From Pachyseris speciosa (taxonomy: Eukaryota > Cnidaria > Anthozoa > Scleractinia > Pachyseridae), in contig JAEMWC010000038.1 in NCBI GenBank assembly GCA_016490735.1, positions 412,001-476,000 of the forward strand: a stretch of DNA of 64,000 nt, given 5' to 3'. Shown piece by piece: positions 32,301 to 41,140 of this stretch. The translations under genes and the position numbers were made by a program. Below the pieces are notes generated by a model. That model had not been told where the DNA came from. It did not search any database and saw only the letters and a list, made by a program, of their open reading frames with translations. Position 1 is the stretch's first letter. Each line of letters opens with the position of its first letter.

Positions 32301-32882
32301 AAATAATATTAATATGAACAGCTTTCTTATAAGTGAGGCTAAACTTGGTGGTGATTTAAATCTGAATGGCTATAGAATTCATAATAATAGTTTGAATCTA
32401 TTTCGTTCAAGCGTTACAGGTGTAATCATGGAAACAGCTTTCGATCTCGGAGGATTTGCTCTCTACAGCCAAAATTAGGAGGTGATCTAAATTTGAATGG
32501 GAATGGAATAATCGGTCAAATACAATATTTAAATTGCTCTGTCAAAGCCAAACAAGGACATAATAAGAATGCTTTAAAGCCTGTATTGATAAATGGCTCT
32601 GATTTTTTAGTCATTCATAACAATAACTTTTATATTAAGAAAATGTATGTATTACAAGGAACAAAACCCGGAATATTCTACTTCAAGACAAAAGCTGAAG
32701 GTGGTAGGCCTTTGCCATTACCAGCAACTATTTATGAACACAGACATAATACTATGAGTAGAAACATCACAACGGTCAATATCAACAAATCATTATCGAG
32801 AGGCTATTTAATCATTGATTATTCACATCCTAATACAGGCGCATTTGATACAACATTCACACTTGAAGTGGTCATGAATTAA
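29333..32882 (+). CDS. Large collagen-stalk fibre protein (frameshifted)
   Basis: About 1,180 codons in several segments (29333-30562, 30543-30893, to about 30980, 31012-31857, to about 31965, then to 32478 and 32493-32882), all broken by indels. The N-terminus MGVFN.Q.NQD is shared with the next gene. Fourteen Gly-X-Y triplets (residues 18-59) form a collagen stalk. About eight copies of a phage-tail-fibre motif LxNVxxPxxxxDAxNKxYVD alternate with four diverged beta-rich modules that begin NPFxFLLxD in the first two. This is the architecture of a trimeric attachment fibre. ATCTAA lies 12 nt before the ATG. Receptor unknown. Confidence 0.8.
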
Positions 32883-32899
32883 TCTAAATTAATATTATA

Positions 32900-33910
32900 A
32901 TGGGAGTTTTTAATTCTCCACAAAATCAAGATAATAAAGGTGATAAAGGCGATACTGGTGCAATTGGTCCTAAAGGTGATAATGGAAATGGTTTTACATT
33001 AACACAAGATGGTCACTATGATCTTGGAAACAAACATTTGACTAATGTAAAAGCAGGCAATGATTCTGATCATGTTGTAATCAAATCACAAGTTTCAGAT
33101 ATTGTCAGAGATAGTTTTTTGGATTTGTGGGTTTCTGAATTCATCAGATTATACTCTAAATGTACTTATCAAATCGACAGAGCGAATAATAATTTTCTAG
33201 ATATGAATGCAGACAGAAAAGTTGAAACATTGTACGATCTCTCGAATGAAGAAAATAATGCAACGCAACCGACTTTGAACATAAGACCCACTGTTTGTAC
33301 CAAGGCTGAGAAACATAATGGACGTTATTATTTAGACTTTAATGGATCACAGAGAATGATAAGTCAAATCAATTTAAATAATGATGTTGTTAATATCTTC
33401 ATTGTTTATAAATTAAATTCAAATACAGGTGGAAATCCATGGAAAAATGGGCTTTTTGGTCATGATAATGGAGGTTATGATAAGTTTGTCAGCTATTACA
33501 ATGGTTCAAATTTAGTTATAAGTGGTGTTGATCAATCAAATTGTGTATATTTTGGTCCAGCAGCATCTATACAGAACTTCAGAAAGATATCTGATTATTC
33601 CTCAAATGATTTGGGTCAAATAAATGTTTGGTACTGCTTGTCTGTTCACTGGGATAATTTATCTTCTCCAAAAACAAACACAAGTAAAATCTATTGGAAT
33701 AAAAAACATATTGGAAGTTTTACAGCGGCTAACAGAATTGGTAGTCGGCAAATGACTTTTGGTGATTTGGATCCTAGCTCCATCGCACCTCTTGACGGTA
33801 GTGTTATTTTTTTCTGTGTGTACTTGGATTCTATATTAGACGAAAAAACAATTTCAGATCATCATCAAATTTTAATCCAACGATATAATATAAATGAACA
33901 AAATAATTAG
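32900..33910 (+). CDS. Second collagen-stalk fibre with lectin-like head
   Basis: 336 residues, intact. MGVFN.PQNQD, six Gly-X-Y triplets (about residues 13-32) and GFTLTQDGHYDLGNKHLTNV copy the layout of the larger fibre's N-terminus. The rest reads as a beta-sandwich of LamG/concanavalin-A type: FNGSQRMIS, VNIFIVYKL, WYCLSVHWDN, TFGDLDPSS and an LDEKTISDHHQILIQRY end. This suggests glycan or host-surface binding. ATCTAA is 12 nt before the ATG. The next gene starts 17 nt before this one's end. Confidence 0.78.
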   Translation: MGVFNSPQNQDNKGDKGDTGAIGPKGDNGNGFTLTQDGHYDLGNKHLTNVKAGNDSDHVVIKSQVSDIVRDSFLDLWVSEFIRLYSKCTYQIDRANNNFLDMNADRKVETLYDLSNEENNATQPTLNIRPTVCTKAEKHNGRYYLDFNGSQRMISQINLNNDVVNIFIVYKLNSNTGGNPWKNGLFGHDNGGYDKFVSYYNGSNLVISGVDQSNCVYFGPAASIQNFRKISDYSSNDLGQINVWYCLSVHWDNLSSPKTNTSKIYWNKKHIGSFTAANRIGSRQMTFGDLDPSSIAPLDGSVIFFCVYLDSILDEKTISDHHQILIQRYNINEQNN

Positions 33911-34313
33911 ATATGTGAGATGGTTTACTCGGGATGCTGAACGGAAAAACCCTGGTGTTGACAAGAGGATTTTGAAATCAGCTTTGGTTTATCAGTATTT
34001 GCATCACAAACATTTTAACAAATATATTGAAGTGAGAGACATTATCCAGGAGCATATAGGCATTGGATTAATCGGTCCCGGTGAGGGCTGCTTAACACAT
34101 TTTTTGGAGCATACTCTTGGTTGGATTGATACATTACAGACACATGGTATATTACACGATGCCTTCGGTAGGTTTTATGTCAAACATGCACTTGATAGAG
34201 GATATTCTTATGCTCTACCGTCTTTCTTAACGACTAAAATTAGTAAGTTATCACCTCTAAGTGGACAATTGTCTGGTTTGTGGTACTGTGTGTTGAACAG
34301 AATCGTTATATAA
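33894..34313 (+). CDS. Unknown 139-residue protein
   Basis: Intact frame overlapping the fibre's last codons. VRWFTRDAERKNPGVDKRI, IGPGEGCLTHFLEHTLGW and LSGLWYCVLNRIVI are distinctive, but I do not recognise a family. Central His and Cys residues might bind metal. An ATCCAA element (33875-33880) lies 13 nt before the ATG. The position between the fibres and a membrane protein suggests a virion or entry function, which is inference. Confidence 0.65.
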   Translation: MNKIIRYVRWFTRDAERKNPGVDKRILKSALVYQYLHHKHFNKYIEVRDIIQEHIGIGLIGPGEGCLTHFLEHTLGWIDTLQTHGILHDAFGRFYVKHALDRGYSYALPSFLTTKISKLSPLSGQLSGLWYCVLNRIVI

Positions 34314-34322
34314 GCAATAAAT

Positions 34323-34808
34323 ATGAAAGAGCGAAAAAGCATATTCAGCTGGAACCATATTTCAGGTGAATTAACAGAAGATCAGGTAAATGAATTAAAA
34401 TCCTATTACCGAACATATCACAGAAAGTGTTGGGCTTATAAACAAGCTGTTAAACGGTTCAAAAAATGGAAATTACTGGGGAATTCAGCATCCATTATAT
34501 TTGCAACTGGCGGTCTTGCCGCAAGTATTTCGACTGGTGGTGTTAGTTTAGTTGCCATCAGTACGGTATCACTTTTAATACAAGGTTGGATGAAACACAA
34601 GAACCTTGACATGAAAATACAGAATTGTACATATGCTTATCAAAGCTACCAGCATCTTCTCAATACAATAAAAGAAACCATGAGAAGCGGTAATTTTGAT
34701 AATTCCAGCATACACAATACAATGAAGAACATAGACGATTATGTTGTTGATAATAGTCCAATTATTGATAAGTACCTACTGAAATATGATGAAAAATTCA
34801 CTGTTTGA
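34323..34808 (+). CDS. Putative two-helix membrane protein
   Basis: 161 residues. A cytosolic N-terminal helix rich in Tyr/Lys (YYRTYHRKCWAYKQAVKRFK) precedes a hydrophobic hairpin at about residues 52-88 (SIIFATGGLAASISTGGVSL then VAISTVSLLIQG), and a long C-terminal helical part follows. The shape recalls two-TM effector-like domains such as SLATT, but I cannot claim homology. Starts 9 nt after the previous stop, without a clear ATCYAA element. Its 3' end overlaps the convergent VLTF3-like gene by 11 nt. Confidence 0.6.
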   Translation: MKERKSIFSWNHISGELTEDQVNELKSYYRTYHRKCWAYKQAVKRFKKWKLLGNSASIIFATGGLAASISTGGVSLVAISTVSLLIQGWMKHKNLDMKIQNCTYAYQSYQHLLNTIKETMRSGNFDNSSIHNTMKNIDDYVVDNSPIIDKYLLKYDEKFTV

Positions 34809-35436
34809 TAATACGAATAATCTTACCAAATATTAACAATAGAATCTCAACCCAATATTGATTATAAAATTTCAGTGTTTTCTTTGAGTTGGTTAATATG
34901 ATATACTCATAAGGCAGATCCATCATCATAAACAATTGTTTCAGAATGAATTTGGTGTTTATCATTCTTTTACGATTCTTATTCACCGAAGGGATGATAG
35001 TGTCTATCTCCTTGAATATTCTTAATATTTTACCCTTATCTTTTACTGAAATTTGAAATCTATTCTTGCAACATATACCATTTATCACATTTTCAATATG
35101 GTACTTCCGATGATATATAGATTTCCGCTTTATTTTATACATATTATTATGAAAGTCAACGTACTCCTTACAATAATCATAACCATGGACTGAACCACAA
35201 TTTGTACAAACATTTTCACCATTGTCATTAATCATTTTCTGATTATCACAACATGGTTCATTTTTGACACTATGTTCTGCTATCTTCTGATCACATAAAG
35301 GACATGTTAGATATTTTTCTACTTCACTAAAATATTCGTGAATATCCGGATTGCAAGGATCATTTACCATCTGGCTACCTGACCTGATTTGAGAGGGCTT
35401 TTCCAAGGCCCGGAGATTTCTTTCTTCATTCTCCAT
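34798..35436 (-). CDS. VLTF3-like late transcription factor
   Basis: 212 residues, intact. Zinc-binding Cys sets CPLC (45-48), CC (62-63) and CTNCG (77-81) precede YDYCKEYVDFHNNMYK, IYHRKYHIENVI and the C-terminal INTKFILKQLFMMMDLPYEY and SKKTLKFYNQYW. This is the signature of the poxvirus VLTF3 (late factor 3) family found across NCLDVs. It would activate late viral promoters. It starts inside the right TIR, so its first 25 residues equal those of the DNA polymerase, and it has the same TIR promoter. The link to the ATCTAA elements is inference. Confidence 0.78.
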   Translation of the reverse strand: MENEERNLRALEKPSQIRSGSQMVNDPCNPDIHEYFSEVEKYLTCPLCDQKIAEHSVKNEPCCDNQKMINDNGENVCTNCGSVHGYDYCKEYVDFHNNMYKIKRKSIYHRKYHIENVINGICCKNRFQISVKDKGKILRIFKEIDTIIPSVNKNRKRMINTKFILKQLFMMMDLPYEYIILTNSKKTLKFYNQYWVEILLLIFGKIIRIIKQ

Positions 35437-35656
35437 AATAACCTAAAGCGACATTTCTTTAAGTGTTTTTTATATCATAAAGTACTTAAATAGGTGACCT
35501 TGACCTTGGCAAAAAGTGTGCTGGATCACGTGACCTTGACCTTGGGCAAAAAGTGTGCTGGATCACGTGACCTTGACCTTGGCAAAAAGTGTGCTGTTTT
35601 GAAAAATTGCACAATTTTATGGAAAATGTGCCAGATCACCCATGTACTATACTACT
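35361..35656 (-). repeat. Polinton right terminal inverted repeat (296 bp)
   Basis: Reverse complement of 16559-16854 with no mismatch seen. It contains the start of the VLTF3-like gene, the AT-rich leader and the triple regulatory array (35494-35596). After the inner boundary the sequence reads ATCC, matching the second unit of the polymerase's 45-nt repeat for four more bases. Confidence 0.97.
35494..35596 (-). promoter_or_regulatory. Triple TCAAGGTCAC/CACGTG array in right TIR
   Basis: Mirror copy of the left array, directed toward the VLTF3-like gene. The same three units carry ERR/NR5A-type half-sites and two CACGTG E-boxes, 57 nt from the ATG. Confidence 0.6.
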
Positions 35657-35662
35657 ATCTAA
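35657..35662. repeat. Polinton target site duplication, right (ATCTAA)
   Basis: Exact copy of 16553-16558, directly after the terminal ACTACT. Confidence 0.95.
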
Positions 35663-38600
35663 CTTCCGCCATAACACGACAGTGCCATGTTGGCACGCTC
35701 CGATGACTTCTTATGACGTTGTGCTCAATAGTTGCGCAACTTCCGTTTCGAAGGGCACCTTAAAATAACTTTAGTGAAATTCACAAATCCCAGCCAACGC
35801 CTCTACTCTCCCTCTCTGTCGCTCATTTTCTCTTGGTTCGGTTTATGAAAAGATAGGTGGCTGAATCGGACCTAAATCTTTGTAGGGTCAGATTTACCTG
35901 TGCTATCTGATCGGTTTATCCCAGATATAAATTATCAAAAAGCAAGTACTAGTTCCTCCTAGTTCCAAGTACTAGTTCCTAGTCTTTTGTAGTTACTTAG
36001 TGAAAAAGTTAGTTTTTTCATTTGAGCGCACGATCGCAATTTTAATTGTAAACTATGGGCGTTGGATGGTTGAAATTTTAGATGCACTATGCGCAATGTA
36101 TGCCAAGCGTTATCCACTGGCCAGCGAATGTACAAAATATTTAACAGACAGCGAAGGAGCGGGTCCGCAAATGATCTCAGGACCGCAAATGATCCCGACC
36201 AAAAAGCAACGAATGGTGTGGATGGTAAAATGAGTAGCGGTTATTATAATTAAAACCATCGTAAATTCGTCACGGCTTACAAATAGGATCTTTTTCCTTA
36301 CTTTCGACTGAATTTTGTTACTAACTACGATTTTATGAATTGTACCACTCAGTCATCAAAAACGGATTGAGTTGCAGGCCGGAAGTTTGTTTTCTTTGCC
36401 GAATTCTTGTAAACTGGATTCATATCAGTAGTATAGCATGCACCAATTAGGCCCCGTTTTTGCGCAGGAATCTAATTAATTTGCGCAAGAAGACATTAAC
36501 GTCGGTGGCATCCTTGATCTCATGAATAAAATGACGATGAATCTTATTAAGGTGGGGAGGGAGACATTAACGTCCATGACGTCATAGGCTGTTGCCTGTA
36601 TCTCATGAATAAAATGCGCAGGAATCTCATTAACGTGTGGAGGAATACATTAACGTCATGTATAGGCGTCTCAGTAAGAGTCCCGAACAATAACCCGAAA
36701 ATGGGACTTCAGACCCCACACGTGTACCGTCAGGGTGATTGCACTTGACCACTCAAACTGCCTTGGTGGATTAGGTGAAATGTCTTCCCGCATACTAATG
36801 AGTGTCTTCCTCCATACTAATTAGCGTCACTCTTAGACAATGGAAACAATAGCGTTGCCTAGACTTGCCTGCTGTTCGTTAACGCAGGAATCTGTTATGT
36901 TTTCTAAATAAAAGCGCTCTCTCCGATATTCTTGCGACTGGAAACAACTCGATTCCTCGCTATCGCCTGTTATTTTTCATTACAAGATGGTTCGAAACAT
37001 GCAAGTCGAATCAAGCACTACGCAAATAATTTATACAGCTACCATAAACCCGTTTCGCATAAATTATCAATAACGATGGTTTGGTCCGATTCAACTCAAC
37101 TGTACATAAACAATGGCAGGACCATGCGATAAACACGTGCATTTTACAAGAAAATGACACTCAGCCCTTGACAAAGAATAAAATTCAATTGAACAACACA
37201 CAAGATATTCTTTTATTGATACCAAAAACACAAAGGCCCAAAACATCTTGTGGAATGGGTTCCTTCACAAACAATCGATTAAGCAAGAATTTCCGCTTAT
37301 TTATGGCTAGTTCTGTCGATTCGGGCCAATCGCATCAGTATCTCTGAGATCTTTTTGGGTTTCGATCACTTTCTGGAGAGTGTAATCTTTCTTCATTGCT
37401 CGCATCTACTGTACATATACTCCAAGAGTACTTTTCTCAGTTCTTTCCCGTGTGAAGAGAAAGAAGAACGTTCTGGGCTTTAGCGGTAGCCCCGTTTTCC
37501 GAATCTCCGCTCCTTTCGTACTGGGCTCGTGCTGGGCGTCGTAGTGTTCCTGAGCTTCATCTAAAATGCGCGACCAAGGGTTTAAGTACTCTGTCTCTTC
37601 TTGGGAATATTCCGTTTCTTAGCTTTATTAAGACTCTTCACTTTCTTCCCCATCTTCGAAATTTCACATTACACTGTTGAAGAATTAAAAAAAATTTCGA
37701 ATTACACTGTTGAAGAAAGTAATCATTATAGCATCCGCTTCAAGCCATTTCTTGTTATGAACAGCACAGGGTCTGACAAGAAACTAAACATTCAAATGAC
37801 GCGCATCATTTAAAAAAAGCGACGAAAACGTAAAGCTTGTGGGATTTGGGTATTGATATTTAAGTCGACGTTACTCTGTGTTCGTTCCTTCATCGTCCTC
37901 GTACAAAGTTAGCCACCTAGGCATTAAATCTACTGTTCTGTTACAGTGTTTAATGCTGTCGGTCGCTTTTCCAATGCCTCTTGGTAGACATTTCAGCGAT
38001 TTGTTTACTCGTCTTGGTGTTGATAACTGATGGACGACTGTATCCTTTTGCTCTTCCTGCACTGAAAGGAGTGTTTCACTTCTTGAACGCTCCTTTTTCG
38101 TGGTTAAATCATCACTCTTAGCTTAGGCTTTAATTACGCTTTTTGTAACCACTTTCCTCGATTGATATAACCTAATTCATGTACATCTCAGATGATTAGA
38201 CAATTTAACGAGACATTTTGCCCCACAATTTGGAATTGGGCAAACACAGCATACTCGTTTAACTATGTTAACCGTTCGAGATCTCAGCAGAAATAAAACC
38301 GTTTCAACAAATTTTAACCTTATATTCGAAGGACAGACAGGACATAACACAGGACAAAAAGAATATTTTAGGGACAAAAGAGACAAAACAAGGCCATTCA
38401 GGACAAAAGGAGACAACCGGAACATTTCAGGTCTTTTCTTTCCACAAGGGTATCGCGCGCGAGGGTCTCGCAAGCGTATCTCTTGCTCGAAATCGCGTGA
38501 CTTTGAGAGCCCTACTAGCGGGGTGGTGCCAGTAATTTGCCACGACATATTTACGTTTTACTGTACTTTTATCGTTTCTTAATATAACTCCTGTAACACT

Positions 38601-38790
38601 TTGCGTTGAGGATACAAATATGAAAACGCGTCCTTGAAGTGGCGTTTTTGGCGAATGTGAATTTGTATACCGTTTATCCTTGCCCCCAAGTTTTGCAAGC
38701 GTTGTATCGAGAAACGATAAAGTACAGTTTGACGGAAATATCGCGTAACAAAGTACTAACACCACCCTCACTAGTAAGGCTCTCGAACTA
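35663..38790. other. Host intron or intergenic sequence, no gene seen
   Basis: Contains a MITE-like end at 35861-35876, a small cluster of AAGTACTAGTTCCT repeats at 35940-35990 and repeated GCAGGAATCT..ATTAACGT words at 36458-36650. Reading frames here are short and show no family signature. Confidence 0.4.
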
Positions 38791-38799
38791 AAACTCATC

Positions 38800-38995
38800 T
38801 GTAAATGGTTTGAAACTAGGAGTCATGTCATAACTAAGAGAAGTTCGATCGTCCGGGTGAGTGTAGTCCAGAAAAGGACTGTTTGAAATGACATTGACTG
38901 ACGTTTCGACAACCTGAGCGGAAGTCATCATCAGAGTCAAGTGATTTGTGTAACGGCAGTGAATAGTATAAATACTCTGGTCGTTGATCTGATTG
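38800..38995 (-). ncRNA. Penelope-type terminal repeat with hammerhead-like core
   Basis: On the minus strand CTGATGA (38934-38928) is followed by a GAC..GTC-capable loop region and GAAAC (38907-38903), then CGTCAGTCA. The surrounding words CCGCTCAGGTTGTC and CACCCGGACGATCG are typical of Penelope-like element tails in invertebrates. The RT fragment at 40622 is on the opposite strand, so it may be a separate copy. Confidence 0.5.
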
Positions 38996-39984
38996 GTCAA
39001 CTTGTACCGACTAACTTACTTGATGTTGTGCGAAACAGTAAGCGTTCATATTTCAAATTCTGAGTAGACTCAAGTCACACATCTGTCAGTCACAGTAGCT
39101 ACGCATAGATTTGCTCAAGTTTCTTTTTATCGAAATATGCGACCTCGAAACGCCAAAAATTGCCTTTCTAATCTTAGCTTTTTTCTACTCGAAGGCGAGC
39201 GGGCTTTTCTGTTTCACCAAACTTATCACTTTCTCGTGTAGAGAATTAGTTTAAGACACGACAAAAAAACCAACAGCGGATGATCTTGATGACTTTGCCA
39301 AGTCGGTCTAAGTAACGCTCCACGAAGAAGGCCACATTGACTTTGGCCTCGTCCACAAAACTCAGTGTTCCGTAAGTTATTAGCAAATCCAGAGCTAAAT
39401 TTTCTTGGGAAAGCGAGGGGTGCGAAAATAATGGATGAGATTGGAACCGCTTGTCATCAAAATTTCCACAAAACGCGAAATTGATTGACGTTCAATGTCC
39501 TGTACTTGAAAGTGCGTAAGTAAGCTGGTAAGCGTAGTTGAAACTTGAAAGTGTACTTTGGCTCCTTTGAAGAAGACACGTTACCACGGCTACAAAGTAG
39601 CCTACTAACGCTGAAATCAGTTAGACCCGTTCACATATGAATCTGAAGTAAGCGCCATGCAAGTATACTTGGGGTCTACTTACCAAGCTAATATGAACCC
39701 ACCTATTGCCGACCGACGAGCTGTCAAAACAACTGAACACTGCCGCACTAAAACACAACAAAGACTAACGCGACTACAACGTTTTAAAGATTAAAAAAAA
39801 AATCAGAACTCAGTTGAATGCAGTGTACTTACAATGCGTACCAGCGCTTAGAAATTCCGGCGACGTTTGAAAGGAAAACTAAGCCGTTTTAAACGCACTT
39901 TTCAGTGCCTAAATTAAAACGAATTCAAAAGAATAGTGTTCTAGGAATCTTCATCATACCTTATTAATATTCACGAAAATAATG

Positions 39985-40040
39985 GGACCAGAAGAAATGG
40001 TCCGGATAATCAAGAAGTCCAGATAATCGAGGTTCGACTG
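39985..40040. repeat. Tigger/pogo-like terminal repeat fragment
   Basis: GGTCCGGATAATCAAG then GATAATCGAGGTTCGACTGTA resembles the TIR of pogo/Tigger-type DNA transposons. Only one end is visible. The stretch 39000-39985 has no gene that I can support. Confidence 0.4.
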
Positions 40041-40046
40041 TACTCA

Positions 40047-40618
40047 GACTAGGTTTACACTAGAGGATATTATTTCGGATTCATAAATGTATACGGATTC
40101 ATCAATTTTTGGGTTATCGGACTCGTGGGCGTTTATGTCGTAGTTCAATGTTATCCTTGGTTCAATTTTTATTGTCTTTTGTTCTTGTGTATGGTAATGT
40201 ATGATAATGAGTACAAAACAGGAGAAAACAAAAATTGAACCAAGGATAAAACTGAACCACAACATTCACACTGAATGGGTATCCGGATTCCTAATCGTTT
40301 ACACACGTGGATAACTCCGGGAACATTCCTAATTGAATGTTTACAAAGCTGGCAGCTTGGTAACCATCGTAGGCAAAAAAATAACCGGGTTCGTCCTTGC
40401 AAATCGTTTACACGACTAACCTCTCCGAATTCAAAACGTTTTAGATTCAAACTTCTCACTTTAGATTCCGGATTCAAAATCTCCGAAGACATGACCAAAC
40501 CGGGAAGATTTTATTTTCGATTCGTCCACTTACGTGTAAACGTCAAAACGAATCCGGTACTAAAACGTATCGGATTCGTCACGAATTCGGAACAATTTCT
40601 TCTAGTGTAAACCTAGTC
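40047..40618. mobile_element. MITE with GACTAGGTTTACACTAGA ends
   Basis: 18-bp perfect terminal inverted repeats (40047-40064 and 40601-40618). The interior contains many inverted ATCCGGATTC-type words. It abuts the Penelope RT fragment, which starts right after its right end. The reading frames within are byproducts of the inverted words. Confidence 0.7.
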
Positions 40619-40621
40619 TCA

Positions 40622-41140
40622 GTGACGCCTAAACGTGTACTGACCATGGACATTGTATCCAGTGTTGAGGCGGCCCTGTCTCGTCAAAGAGAGCAATCAG
40701 AACCGACCAAGGATAACATCAGAAGTAGAATAGCTTCTACGATACAATCAGCCTCTCTCACAGACAACAACGTAACTAGAGACGAAAGAGAAGCACTTAA
40801 ACGACTTATAAACGACAATGACAATGTTGTACTTCCCGCCGACAAAGGACGTGTTACCGTTGTTAAGGATAAGAAAGACCATCATGACAAAATGGACGTA
40901 CTTGTTAGTGACAAACAGACTTACGAACTACTTAAACGAGACCCGACGCCAGCACTTCAACGACAACTTAACAACAAACTACTTTCACTGAACACTGAAA
41001 CTGAGGTTATTGACATACGACGTTACAACAGGCTGAGGTGCCACGGGCCACAACCACCGAAACCTTACGGACTGTCCAAACTACACAAACCTGACATAGC
41101 TATGCGACCCATAGTCTCATTCTGTGGTTCGCTGACTTAG
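40622..41140 (+). pseudogene. Penelope-like element RT N-terminal fragment
   Basis: 172 residues open. DNDNVVLPADKGRVTVVKDK, a TYELLKRDPTP segment and YGLSKLHKPDIAMRPIVS are the conserved N-terminal RT region of Penelope-like retroelements. The frame stops right after this block at 41140, before the catalytic YxDD motif and any GIY-YIG endonuclease. 5' flanked by a MITE. A truncated, dead copy. Confidence 0.8.

Larger units (their letters stand above)
16559..35656. mobile_element. Polinton/Maverick (adintovirus-type) element, 19,098 bp
   Basis: A large self-synthesising DNA transposon or endogenous virus. Evidence: AG...CT termini, 296-bp terminal inverted repeats, a perfect 6-bp target duplication, and the diagnostic gene set of protein-primed PolB, RVE integrase, FtsK/HerA-type packaging ATPase, adenain protease, double-jelly-roll capsid and penton. 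Additional cargo is a PLA2 protein, a Bro-N protein, two fibres and a VLTF3-like factor. Genes form a leftward and a rightward block that diverge at 28386-28421, with the two TIR-borne genes reading inward. Breaks in coding frames are frame-shifting indels only. The intact ends and full module set suggest recent insertion. Confidence 0.97.

Noticed and set aside
20745..33910. ATCTAA element as a splice branch point or trans-splice site
   Set aside because: CTAAC resembles a branch point, but no AG acceptor lies between it and the ATG in the capsid and several other genes.
38177..38798. Overlapping 105-123 codon frames on both strands
   Set aside because: No family motif; the frames lie in repeat-like sequence near the Penelope tail and are chance openings.
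40169..40610. Frames of about 110 codons on both strands
   Set aside because: They are products of the inverted ATCCGGATTC words inside the MITE.
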